Assembly (NCBI GenBank): GCA_029721435.1
Contig: CM056573.1
Coordinates: forward strand, 151,611,947-151,675,946
DNA length: 64,000 nucleotides
DNA from: Gymnothorax reevesii
Lineage: Eukaryota > Chordata > Actinopteri > Anguilliformes > Muraenidae
Direction of reading: 5' to 3'
Shown: positions 48,499 through 58,306 of the stretch, piece after piece
Layout: every line of letters starts with the position of its first letter
Numbering within the stretch: position 1 is the first letter of the stretch
Notes under the pieces: generated by a model
Databases searched by the model: none
Seen by the model: only the letters and a program-made list of their open reading frames with translations
Told to the model about the DNA's origin: nothing
Made by a program: the position numbers and the translations under genes

Positions 48499-51400
48499 TT
48501 AAATCTCACCCTGTGCATGCTGCATGTAGTGCAAGTGCAAGTCCAGCTCCCGAGGTAAAGAGCGTCCACAGATCATGCACTGGAGAAGGGGGTTAGGGGC
48601 AAAAGGCAGAGGTCGACCACCATCAGGCTGGTGTACCTTAGCCAATGGCGCAGGTTGCAGTGAGGGCAAGACTGGGGGGCAGGGTAGCCTCTCGCAGATC
48701 ATGCGCTTCTGTGCGAGGTAGTTGTTCTGGGTTGACGGAGGGAGTGAGCTAGTACCATCTAGACGATGGGGTTGTGTAGGCGGTAGAAGAAGGGACTGAG
48801 GAGGAAGAGGTAAAGAAATAGTGGGCGGGAGAGCAAGGGACTGTGAGGGGGGTAAAGCAAGGACTTGCGGAAGGGCAAAGGAAACAGAAGGAGATGATGA
48901 TATTGCATGGTGCTGAGGAAGAGGAGGGGGAAGAGGAGGAGGAAGAGGCGGGGGAGGAGGCAGTGATAAAACAGGAGAAATCTGATCTGGGTGGGCTTGA
49001 ATCAGTGGCTGTTGCACTTTCTGCTGCTGCGGGTCTTGCACCTCCCCAAATTTACTTGGAGAACTCAGGGACTTTGTCCCAGCAAGAGATGACTGAAATG
49101 CAAACTTGGCACCTTCATTACCCCGCCTGATATGGGACTCCTCGAGCTCTACCGAAGTGGAACTCATCTTCTTGGATGCTGGCACATTAGTAAACACTGC
49201 AGACTGCTGGTAGTCCAACCCATTCCCAGTTTGTTTGGGCAAACTAATGGGCGGGGGCCCAGATGGGGGAGTCTGAAATCCCCATACAGCAGACCCATTG
49301 CCGATCTGAGCAAGAGGAGACTCCTGCTGAACTACACTCATCGGCACTGACGAAGCTCTATCAGCCCAGCTCACAGGGGGTGCCTGCTGTAGCTTTTGCT
49401 CTTGCCCCTCCCTAGATTTTGCTGGTGAGCTCAGGGTGCGAGGTACTGGTGATGGTGTCTGGAAGCCCCAGAAGCCAGCAACATCCAAATGCGAAGGGAG
49501 AGAGGAACCATATGGAATGGTGGCCCGGCCCACCTGATTTGAAGCAGGCACATCAGCCCAACTGAGGGACTGCGGCTGCTGCTGGACCAAAAGCTCAGAT
49601 TTCCACTGCTGTTGTTGCTGCTGCTGCTGTTGTTGAAGCTGTTGCTGCTGCTGTTGAAGTTTTTGCTGCTGTTTCTGTTGTAGTTTTTGCTGCTGCTGCT
49701 GCTGTAGCTGTTGCTGCTGCTGCTGTTGTAGCTGTTGCTGCTGCTGCTGTTGTAGCTGTTGCTGCTGCTGTGCTTGTTGCTGCTGCTGCTGTTGTTGCTG
49801 CAGCTGCTGTTGCTGTTGTAGTTGCTGTTGCTGCTGTTGTAGTTGTTGTTGCTTCTGCTGCTGCTGCTGTAATTGTTGCTGTTGTAGTTGTTGGTGCTGT
49901 TGCTTGGCCAAAACCTCCGATTTCCACTGCTGCTGCTGTTTCTGTTGCTGCTGAAGTTGCTGTTGTTTCTGCTGCTCCTGCTGCTGTAGTTCTTGCTGCT
50001 GCTTTGCCAAAACATCTGATTTCCACTGCTGCTGCTGTGCCTGGTGCTGCTGCCACTGCTCTTGGGCACTGAACTGTGGGACAGAAATTGGATGGTGATG
50101 CTGAGCCAGCCGTCCTGGCAACTGTTTTTCAGTTGCTCCTGACCCAGCCTTCCAGGCCACTGGCTCTCCCATCATGCCAACCGGATAAGATGGCAGAGTC
50201 TGAATCTCCCTTTCTGTTGCCCCATCCCACCTGGGCCAGGCTGACAACCATCTACTCCCTCTCCGACCCCTAATGCCCCTGCCCCTACCCCTGATTCCCC
50301 GGGCTGCCACTGGGGGCGCAAAAGGCTGATTGAGCGCCTGCCGCTTGCGGGCATGAATCTTTTGGTGCACAAGCAGGCTGCTCAACCAGGGGAAGGACTT
50401 GCTGCACTCCAGGCATCGGTGGGGCCTCTCTCCAGTGTGGGTATTGAGGTGGTCACGCAGTAGATAGGCCAGCCCAAAGCTCTTGTTGCATAGCTGGCAC
50501 TTGTGGGGCTTGTCACCAGTGTGGGAGACCATATGGCGCTGGAGTTCGCTCTCCTCACTGTAGCCCTTGCGGCACTGGGTGCAGCGATATGGCTTCTGCT
50601 GGTGGAGCCTCTGGTGCGTTTTCATGTTCTGATGGAAAGCAAAGGCCTTGCCACAGTCTGGGCACTTGAAGGGTTTCTCACCAGTGTGGATGATCAGGTG
50701 CTGCTGCAGATAGCTGCTGAATTTGAAGCATTTTCCACATACTTTGCATTGAAATGGCTTGTCTCTAGAGTGGATGCGCATGTGGAGCTCCAGAACCGAA
50801 CGGTGACGGAATGTCTTACCGCACTCAGGACATTTCAGGGGCTTCCGGATTGTATGGTCCCCGCCTGACCCTCCCCTCGGAACTTCCTCTGTATTTCTGG
50901 AGCCTGGCTTCCCTCCTGCCCTCAGTACTATGTCCTCTTTCTCCATTGGTACCTCATGGATCACAATATGAGCCTTGAGACTGTTCAGGTCTGGTAAAAC
51001 CAGGGGACAGTGGGGGCAGGTACAAGGGTGTTCTCGATTTTCACAATTATCCATTTTTATCCGCTCTGCCTGTCGAAACCTCTCCTCAGCCTCATGGACC
51101 AGCATGTGTGCCTTCAAGCCGGGTAGGTCAGGCAAGACAAGTTGGCAGAGAGGACAGGTGTGGGAATGATCCGGAACCTCTCCGTTATTCACTCCCACTT
51201 TGATTGCTCCTGGCAAGCCCTGCTCCAAAACTTTATGGCTCTGCATGTGTTCCTTCAGTCCCTTTGCATCCGTGAAAGTGAGCGGGCAGCGTGGACAGGC
51301 ATGGACAAGTTTGCGGTGCTGTCGCCAGTGCGCCCGCATATTTTGGGCAAAGGCAAACTTCTTACCACAGTCAGGGCACTGGAAAGGCTTCAGTCCCGTG

Positions 51401-52223
51401 TGCAGGAATTGGTGCTGGTGCAGGAGGCTGCTGTACTTGAACCGCTTACTACAAATGCTGCACTGATGGGGCCGGCCCTCCACTGAATGCTTACGCCGAT
51501 GATCTTCCATGATGGAACGATGGCGGAAGACCAGGCCGCATTCGGGGCACTCAAAGGGCTTAAGGGCGGCATGGGATCGCTGGTGCACACGGAGTGTCAC
51601 TGCACACTGGAAGCCCTTGTTGCACTCCTGGCAACGGAAGGGACTCTCCAGAGAGTGCGACTGCATGTGGGCATTAATGGATACCTTGAACTGGAACTCC
51701 CTGCGGCACAGTGGACAACGATAGGGCTTCTCGGGGGCCTGTAGGCAAGAGTGATTCCTCAACTTAACCAGAGTGAGGAACTTCTTCCCACAGTGCTCGC
51801 ATTGTGGGCTCTTGCCTTCCTTACCATTTATCCTTTTTTCCAAAACAATGGAGGTGTTCTTTTCTTTGTGCTCGCTGCGATGCTTGATCAGGCTGCTGCG
51901 GTGCTGAAAGGTGAGGCCACACTCCTTGCAGGTAAGTGAGGCAAGTTCATCCTGGTGTGTGTGGAAGTGCCGGTGCAGATTGAATGTCTCGCGACGCGTG
52001 AAACGCTTGCCGCACTCACGACATATCAGCCGGCTCTTCCGTTGCTTCACCACCTCAGTTTTAACCTCCTCACCCTCTTTCCCTTCCAGTTCGTTGTTAG
52101 CACCCTTTGCCAAGTCCTCCTTGTCTTGGGATGAGGAGCACTTCACAACTCCCTCAACTCCAGGGCTGCACTCTCTTCCATTGCCAATAAATTTGGGTGA
52201 GGTGTCCACCCTCATCTCAGGTA
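48499..52223 (-). CDS. C2H2 zinc-finger protein with polyglutamine tract, last coding exon, gene 2
   Basis: About 1240 codons encode roughly 17 C2H2 fingers (first ~640 residues). These include TGEKP/TGERP linkers and a duplicated unusual pair with LVLPDLxxLKAHM. Next come a basic RGRGRG segment, a Gln-rich tract (about residues 720-880; DNA 49590-50060), three diverged 'SWAD...WGFQTP' style repeats, a proline-rich stretch with PPPPPLPPPLPP, and one isolated C-terminal finger ending HLHYMQHAQGEI. It is likely a nuclear DNA-binding regulator. The acceptor TTTTTTCAG at 52224-52232 marks the exon start; the hydrophobic frame upstream to 52311 is intron translated. An in-frame ATG at 52215 could be the start if the earlier exon is untranslated. 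The exon opens with two bases completing a codon, the same phase as gene 1. Confidence 0.92.
49590..50060 (-). repeat. CAG/CAA repeat tract encoding polyglutamine
   Basis: Mixed CAG and CAA codons, broken by Leu, Lys, Glu and Ala. The unit WKS[DE][VL]L followed by Gln appears three times (near 50010, 49915 and 49600), suggesting growth by block duplication rather than pure slippage. The longest pure runs are short. It lies inside the gene 2 exon and keeps the frame. Confidence 0.85.
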
Positions 52224-52679
52224 CTGAAAAAAATAAAATAAAATAAACAAACAAAACATATTGGCAGAATATTTCAAACAACACAATGAGGAAATGTAAC
52301 AGCAAGAACATGTAATTATTTCAAGTCAAGAATTATGAACAACCAAACGTCAGAAGCCAAGAAAATTCTTCCACGAAAAGTCAAGTTTGCACACTGCATC
52401 ATCTTTAACAGGATTACTCACCCCCTGTCCCCGTGTACTTTGCCTTAATAACAATCAATCTATTTCTTAAAATCAGACAAATTTAAAAAAAAAAATGAAT
52501 AAAGGTGTGAACCATGTTGTAGAACGATTCAGTTATTCTGAGAAGCAGATATGCGACAATGTGACAATGTTAGAGTAGCAACAATGTTATTATTAGAAAA
52601 CAATTGGATCAAGGGTCCTGAGGTTGACTGACGAGCAATATTATACTGTGATGACACAACTAATGAATATTTCATGTGA

Positions 52680-54035
52680 AGTTTGACCTTGGAATCATCA
52701 AAGGTCAGGTTTAACATCATGAAATGAAAGTACACATACATGGATATGACCTACTATTTGTAAAAAATCCTAAACTCAGAAGCAGTTTTGCTGATACCAG
52801 TCATTGAAAATTTACTATGTCAATTTTGAGCCTTAAAAGTCACTGAAGGTCAAGGGGTTTGCAAGTGGTTTTCATATAAAACTTTCTATATGTCCAATAC
52901 AAACCTAGTCTCTATCTGTGAATGTTTTGGTGATACAAGTCATTGTAATTTCGCCATGTCAAGTCTGACATTGAACAGTCAGCAAAGGTCAAGCTGAGGG
53001 TCCCCAAATGAAAGTTCATATATGACTTCCTATATTCCTAATGTCAAGGTCACGAAAATAAAAGTTCACATATATTCATAAGATCTCCTGTAATACAAAC
53101 ACAGTCCTAAGCTCTGAAGCAGTTTTGGTAAGACAAGTCATTGAAAACTCAATATGTCAATTGTGAACTTTATAGGTCACACAAGGTCAAGTTAAGGTCA
53201 GCAAAACGACTTGATATGACTTTCTAAATGTCTCTATACAAACCCGGCTCAATCTGTGACCATTTTGGTGATACAAGTCATGGTATTTTCACTGTCGAGT
53301 TTGACCCTCTGGTCACTGACAGTCAACTTGAACGTCACCAAATGAAAGTTCATATGTGACCTCCAAGATGTCAGTACAAACCTAGGCTCCATCTGTGACC
53401 AATTTAGTGATTTAAGTCATTGAATTTTCACTGGGTCACATTTGACCTTTGAAGGTCAATGCGAAGGTCACCAACTGATAGTTCATATATGACTTCCTAT
53501 ATGTCTCTAATACAAACCTAAGCTCCACCTGTGACCGTTTTGGCAACACAAGTCATTGTAATTGTATTATCTCAAAGGTCACCAACAATCAATGTTCAAT
53601 GTCACCAAATGAAAGTTCATATGTGACTTCCTAGAGGTCAGTTAAAGATAGAAGTCAATGAATTTTCACAAGGTCAAGTTGGACCTTTGAAGGTCAATAT
53701 GAAAGTCACCACATGAAACGTCATATGATTTTCTATACGTCCCCAATACAAACCTACACTATCTGTCATGATTTTGCTGATATGAGTCATTGAAATTTCA
53801 CAGTATAGTTTGGTCACTGACGGTCACTGAAAATAAAGTTCAAGGTCACCCAATGGATGACTTCCTATATACCCAAAACACAAACCTACCCTCTATCTGT
53901 AATAGTTTCGGTGATAGAAGACACTCAAATTTTACTTTGTGAAGTCTGACCTTCGAAGGGCACCAAAGGTCAAGTTCAAGGCCGCCAAATGAAAGTTCAT
54001 ACATGACTTTCTTTAAGTATTCAATACAAAATTTC
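52680..54035. repeat. 142-bp diverged tandem array
   Basis: Units built on AAATGAAAGTTCATATATGA, ACAAACCTA..CTCTATCTGTGA, TTTTGGTGATACAAGTCATT and TTTGACCTTTGAAGGTCA recur at about 52726, 52867, 53011, 53061 (partial), 53203, 53345, 53479, 53612, 53715 (partial), 53830 and 53991. The modal spacing is 142 bp. Copies differ by many substitutions and some are truncated. No coding capacity is seen. The right end abuts a Tc1 relic. Confidence 0.8.
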
Positions 54036-54173
54036 CCAAGGAACACATGAATTGACCCACAGAAAAATGGCGTAACATTTTTTGGTCTGATGAGAGTAAA
54101 ATGGTTCTTTTCACGTCTTGTGGTCGTCGACAGTATGTCAGACGACCGCCGAGTAGTGAATTCAAACTGGAGT
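54036..54173 (+). pseudogene. Tc1-like transposase relic, part 1 (left of the LTR element)
   Basis: The frame reads TEKWRNIFWSDESKMVLF, the first catalytic block of a Tc1 transposase, then RRPPSSEFKLE at the insertion point. A TGA near 54050 interrupts it upstream. The 5' half of the transposon is missing, because the tandem array begins directly before it. Confidence 0.85.
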
Positions 54174-54663
54174 TGTTATGGCCCCAATTTATTATTACAT
54201 TTACAACACAAACAGCAACAGCAAGGGATGACAGAAACTGTTTTAAAAACTTAAACACATTTAATCAACAGACAAAGACAATAACAACTAACTAACAACT
54301 AATGACCAAGATTGAATAAATAAAAAACAGAAATATTTACTGTCCCTTTTTGTGGGGTGGCTTGGTGATGTCCTGGATAATGAAAATGCTCAAACACAGG
54401 CAAAGAAATCCACAAAAGAAACGTCACAGGTCTTGAACAGAATGGCAGGTCTGGTCATCTTGCAATTTCTCCTACTACTTTACTGTCTCAATTCTTTTCC
54501 TTATATACTCTTTTGCAGACCCCACCCACATTTAGACCTCTTTTTTTTTAACTTTCTGAGACTTGCCCCAGACATGTTCAGGACATGTCTAAACATGACT
54601 CCAGTCTGAGCTTAACAAAAAAAAGGTAAATACTGCCATCTAGTGGCCTATATTCACATTACA
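54174..54663 (-). repeat. 3' LTR of the Gmr1-like element
   Basis: 490 bp, same length as the other LTR. It has a TATATAA-type box (complement of 54501-54507). The plus-strand open frame inside it (54352-54609) is duplicated exactly in the other LTR and is not a gene. Confidence 0.93.
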
Positions 54664-54847
54664 CCTCCATTCCAAAAGGGAAAAATTTTGACTCATAAAG
54701 GCAAAATTTTTCTTTTCAATACAAAATGGTTAAGTGAACACTTGTCTATATATACATATCATACAATATTCAAACACATGACATATATATACACATTCAA
54801 ACACGGGATAAGCAATCAGCAATTACATTGTCTGTACCCTTCACATG

Positions 54848-57421
54848 CTAAATTTCCAAGTCAAACTCCTGTAAAATCAAACTCCAATTCAACAATCTCC
54901 GATTCTTGTTTTTCATCTTACTCAAAAACATTAACGGATTGTGGTCAGTGTACACAATCATTGGCTTTTGTCCTGTACAAACATAAACCTCAAAGTGTTG
55001 TAAAGAAAGGACCAGAGCCAACAGTTCCTTCTCTATTGTGGAATAGTTCCTTTGGTGGCGATTGAACTTCCTGGAGAAGTATGCCACGGGATGCTCAATG
55101 TCATCAGAGTCACTTCTCTGTAGGAGCACAGATCCACAAGCTTGGTTGCTAGCATCGACCGCGATGGAGAACGGTTTGTTGAAGTCAGGAGATTTGAGCA
55201 CGGGGAAGTGACACAGCAGAGACTTCAGGTGATCGAAGGCTCTCTGGCATGCATCATCCCAGGTGAACTTTACGCCTTTCTTCAGTTGGTTAGTTAGACT
55301 GAGAGCAATCTCAGCAAAGTTCTTGCAGAACTTGCGGTAGTACCCGATCATTCCAAGGAAGCGGCGCAAAGCTTTTTTGTTGTCAGGAACTGGAAAGTCC
55401 ATGATGGCTTGGATTTTAGCATTTATGGGTGCCACCTTACCCTGGCCTATGACGTAGCCAAGATAGGTGACAGTAGCACAACCAAAGTCACTCTTGCTCA
55501 GGTTAACAGTCAGGTTAGCCTGGGTCAGGCGCTGGAACAACGTCTCTACATCTTTTAGATGTTCTTCCCAGGAGTCACTCCGTGTGATCAGGTCATCGAT
55601 GTACGCACCCGTGTGTGGCAATCCGGCGATTGTAGACTGTATCATCCTTTGGAACGTGGCTGGGGCATTTTTCATGCCAAAGGGTAGGACTTCATACTGG
55701 TACAATCCAGATGGTGTGGCAAAAGCAGAGATGCTCTTGGCCCTCTCAGTTAAAGGCACACACCAATAACCCTTCAATAAATCAATCTTGGTCAGAAACT
55801 TTGCTTGCCCTACACTATCAATACAATCATCAATCCTAGGTATTGGAAACACATCAGTTCTAGTTACAGCATTGACTTTGCGATAATCTGTACAGAATCT
55901 AGTACTTCCATCAGGTTTTGGAACTAGCACACAGGGTGAACTCCAATCGGAGTTGGAGGGTCTGATAATATCATGTTTTAACATGTACTCAACCTCTTTC
56001 TCAGCAATCTTTCTCTTTTCAGGATTCATCCGGTATGGATGCTGTTTTATTGGTTTGGCATCACCAACATCTACATCATGAGAGGCTATAGAAACTCTCT
56101 TTGGAACATCAGGAAACAAATCCTCATATTTCTTGATCAACCTTTCAAACTGATCTCTCTGTGAGGGTTCTAAGTGCTGGAGTTTTACATCAAGATTTTG
56201 CAACACTTCAGTGTTTGACAATTTACATGAAAGAACTTCAGCTTTAATTCTTGGTTCATCATCTTGAAACTCCCCCTCATCTTCACACGTTTCGACCATT
56301 GGAGAATCTGAAGTGACAGCTGCAACCCTAGCATTTCTGTCATGATAAGGCTTTAGCATGTTAATATGACACAATTGTTTTGGTTTTCTCCTATCTGGAG
56401 TCTTCACAATGTAATTGAGATCATTGAGTTTTGTCAGAATTTCATAAGGACCATGAAATCTAGCCTGCAATGGATTGGACTGCAAGGGAAACAACACAAG
56501 GACCTTTTCTCCTGGTTTAAACTCACGGCTTCTAGCCTTATGATCATACCAAGTTTTCCTTTTTCCCTGACTTGATTTCAAGTTCTCTTTGGCAAGGTCA
56601 CAAGCTGCACGCAATCTTTCCTTGAACTTGCCAACATAGTCTAACAGACTGATATGCGGCTCTTTCTCTTGCCATTGTTCACTCAATAATAGCAAAGGTC
56701 CTCTCACTTCATGACCAAACACTAGCTCAAATGGACTGAATCCAGTAGACTCCTGCACTGCTTCTCTAGCTGCAAACAACAGCAAATGAACCCCTTCATC
56801 CCAGTCTTTCTCATGGTCATAACAATAAGTCCTCATCATTGTCTTGAGAGTGGAATGAAACCGCTCTAAGGCACCCTGACTTTCTGGATGATAGGCACTA
56901 GAAAGAATCTGCTTTGCACCTAGTTCATACACAACCTGCTGAAACAATCCTGAAGTGAAATTGCTACCCTGGTCTGACTGAATTTCCCTGGGAAGGCCAA
57001 ACAACGTGAAGAACTTTATCAAAGCCTTCGAGATTGCAGTTGCCTTGATGTTACGTACAGGTATGGCTTCGGGGAATCTGGTAGATGCACACATGATTGT
57101 CAACAAGTACTGATTTCCAGATCTAGTCTTGGGTAATGGACCAACGCAATCAACAATGACCTTAGAGAATGGCTCCCCAAATGCTGGGATAGGCTGCAAT
57201 GGAGCTACAGGTGGGTCTAACTGGTGTTTTCCAACTACCTGACAAGTGTGACAGGTTTTGCAAAAGTTGGAAACGTCTTTCCGAAGCCCAGGCCAAAAGA
57301 AGTGTTTCATGATCTTATCAACAGACTTGTTAACACCAAGATGACCTCCTAAAGGTAAACTATGAGCCATTGTTAAGATCTCATTCCTGTAGACCTTCGG
57401 AACAACAATTTGCTTGACCAT
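54848..57421 (-). CDS. pol: Gmr1-like pol: integrase, reverse transcriptase, RNase H
   Basis: 857 codons without interruption. Integrase comes first: the HHCC zinc region (about residues 20-60, with GGHLGVNK and CKTCHTC) and the core with D91, D150 and E186 (D-x35-E), then a GPY/F-like module around ARFHGPYEI. Next is reverse transcriptase with FGMKNAPATFQ and the active-site box YIDD (about residue 609). RNase H follows, with AVDAS, STIEKELLA and YTDHNPL, and the frame stops shortly after (LQEFDLEI). The enzyme set would copy and integrate the element. It is in the same frame as the protease ORF and separated from it by one TAG. Confidence 0.93.
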   Translation of the reverse strand: MVKQIVVPKVYRNEILTMAHSLPLGGHLGVNKSVDKIMKHFFWPGLRKDVSNFCKTCHTCQVVGKHQLDPPVAPLQPIPAFGEPFSKVIVDCVGPLPKTRSGNQYLLTIMCASTRFPEAIPVRNIKATAISKALIKFFTLFGLPREIQSDQGSNFTSGLFQQVVYELGAKQILSSAYHPESQGALERFHSTLKTMMRTYCYDHEKDWDEGVHLLLFAAREAVQESTGFSPFELVFGHEVRGPLLLLSEQWQEKEPHISLLDYVGKFKERLRAACDLAKENLKSSQGKRKTWYDHKARSREFKPGEKVLVLFPLQSNPLQARFHGPYEILTKLNDLNYIVKTPDRRKPKQLCHINMLKPYHDRNARVAAVTSDSPMVETCEDEGEFQDDEPRIKAEVLSCKLSNTEVLQNLDVKLQHLEPSQRDQFERLIKKYEDLFPDVPKRVSIASHDVDVGDAKPIKQHPYRMNPEKRKIAEKEVEYMLKHDIIRPSNSDWSSPCVLVPKPDGSTRFCTDYRKVNAVTRTDVFPIPRIDDCIDSVGQAKFLTKIDLLKGYWCVPLTERAKSISAFATPSGLYQYEVLPFGMKNAPATFQRMIQSTIAGLPHTGAYIDDLITRSDSWEEHLKDVETLFQRLTQANLTVNLSKSDFGCATVTYLGYVIGQGKVAPINAKIQAIMDFPVPDNKKALRRFLGMIGYYRKFCKNFAEIALSLTNQLKKGVKFTWDDACQRAFDHLKSLLCHFPVLKSPDFNKPFSIAVDASNQACGSVLLQRSDSDDIEHPVAYFSRKFNRHQRNYSTIEKELLALVLSLQHFEVYVCTGQKPMIVYTDHNPLMFLSKMKNKNRRLLNWSLILQEFDLEI

Positions 57422-57424
57422 TAC

Positions 57425-58306
57425 CTAATCTATATTGGCAGGGATATCAGGAGGGCGCCACTTCCGCATCAACACACCATCCTTGAGATAATACCCAACT
57501 GGAACTGCGTCTATTTCTTTATCAGGAAGGGCTCTCCTCTTTAGTACACAAATTTCAGGATCATTAGTTTGCTCCTCAATCAACCGCTTTCTGGACAGAG
57601 ACAAGTCTCCAGACACATCAGAATCACCAGACCCATTCGGCTGGCTGAATAGAGAACTGATAAAAGTATCTGATAAGTCCTCAAACGGAGAAACCATAGC
57701 AGGCCAATCAGAGTCATGAGGCGAACCACCTGAGTCCTGACTATTCAATGTACTGGACGGCACCACATCATCTTCTTCTTTAGCCTTCTTGGCCATAGCA
57801 CGAGTCACTGCGCAAGAAGGATACAGAGATGGGTCCTCATCCCCATCTTCAGTGCTCGGCTGTGAAGTAAGATGTACAGGGGGAACTACTTTGCCCCCAG
57901 CCAGGTCATTGCCTAGCAACAGAGAAACACCCTTTATAGGTAGACTTGACATAAGTCCCACCTTTACCTGTCCTGTAACTAAATCTGACTTCAAGAATAT
58001 AGAGTGCAGGGGTACAGATACAGTCCTCCCTTCAATACCTTGTACAAGTATGAAATCCCCTGAAGCGGTCTCATCACGTAACTCCAAGGAGTCCATCAAC
58101 AAAAGTGACTGAGAAGCTCCGGTATCCCTTAGGATATATATGGGGACAGGAGTAGTATGCTCATTCAGAGCCACAAATCCCTCTGACACAAATGGAAGAA
58201 ATTCCTCCCTCACGAAGTCAGCTGTATCAGGCTTTTTAGCCCCACAAGAAGCAGGTAATTTAGCAGATTGGTCATCTACTACAGGGGTTTCTAACCTTGT
58301 TTTCAC
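57425..58306 (-). CDS. Gmr1-like protease ORF
   Basis: The aspartic protease site reads ILRDTGASQSL (Asp61-Thr-Gly). A flap-like ILLGNDL-type segment appears as SLLLGNDLAGG near residue 130. The C-terminal half is acidic and low in complexity, and ends with the lead-in to the integrase (YYLKDGVLMRKW). The listed start is GTG and not a real initiation codon. The frame is -1 relative to gag and overlaps its end in an A-rich stretch (58306-58350), as expected for a ribosomal frameshift. A single TAG (57427-57425) separates it from pol. That could be a disabling point mutation or a readthrough stop. Confidence 0.85.
   Translation of the reverse strand: MKTRLETPVVDDQSAKLPASCGAKKPDTADFVREEFLPFVSEGFVALNEHTTPVPIYILRDTGASQSLLLMDSLELRDETASGDFILVQGIEGRTVSVPLHSIFLKSDLVTGQVKVGLMSSLPIKGVSLLLGNDLAGGKVVPPVHLTSQPSTEDGDEDPSLYPSCAVTRAMAKKAKEEDDVVPSSTLNSQDSGGSPHDSDWPAMVSPFEDLSDTFISSLFSQPNGSGDSDVSGDLSLSRKRLIEEQTNDPEICVLKRRALPDKEIDAVPVGYYLKDGVLMRKWRPPDIPANID

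Noticed and set aside
49595..50072. Overlapping open frames of poly-Ala/Val/Thr/Ser on both strands
   Set aside because: These are out-of-frame readings of the CAG/CAA repeat that encodes Gln in gene 2.
52224..52311. Hydrophobic N-terminus of the gene 2 frame, resembling a signal peptide or membrane helix
   Set aside because: It is the translation of the pyrimidine-rich intron end. TTTTTTCAG lies between it and the coding part, and a nuclear zinc-finger protein has no need of a signal peptide.
52680..54035. CRISPR-like regular repeats
   Set aside because: The 142-bp units are continuous and diverged, with no short identical repeat plus unique spacer structure, in a vertebrate genome.
54352..54609. 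85-codon plus-strand ORF, identical at 59868-60125
   Set aside because: It lies wholly inside the LTRs, antisense to the element. Identity between copies reflects LTR duplication, not selection.
54848..57421. Integrase-before-RT order as a chimera or misassembly
   Set aside because: The order is known for the Gmr1 group. Flanking LTRs, exact target duplication and a continuous frame argue for a genuine element.
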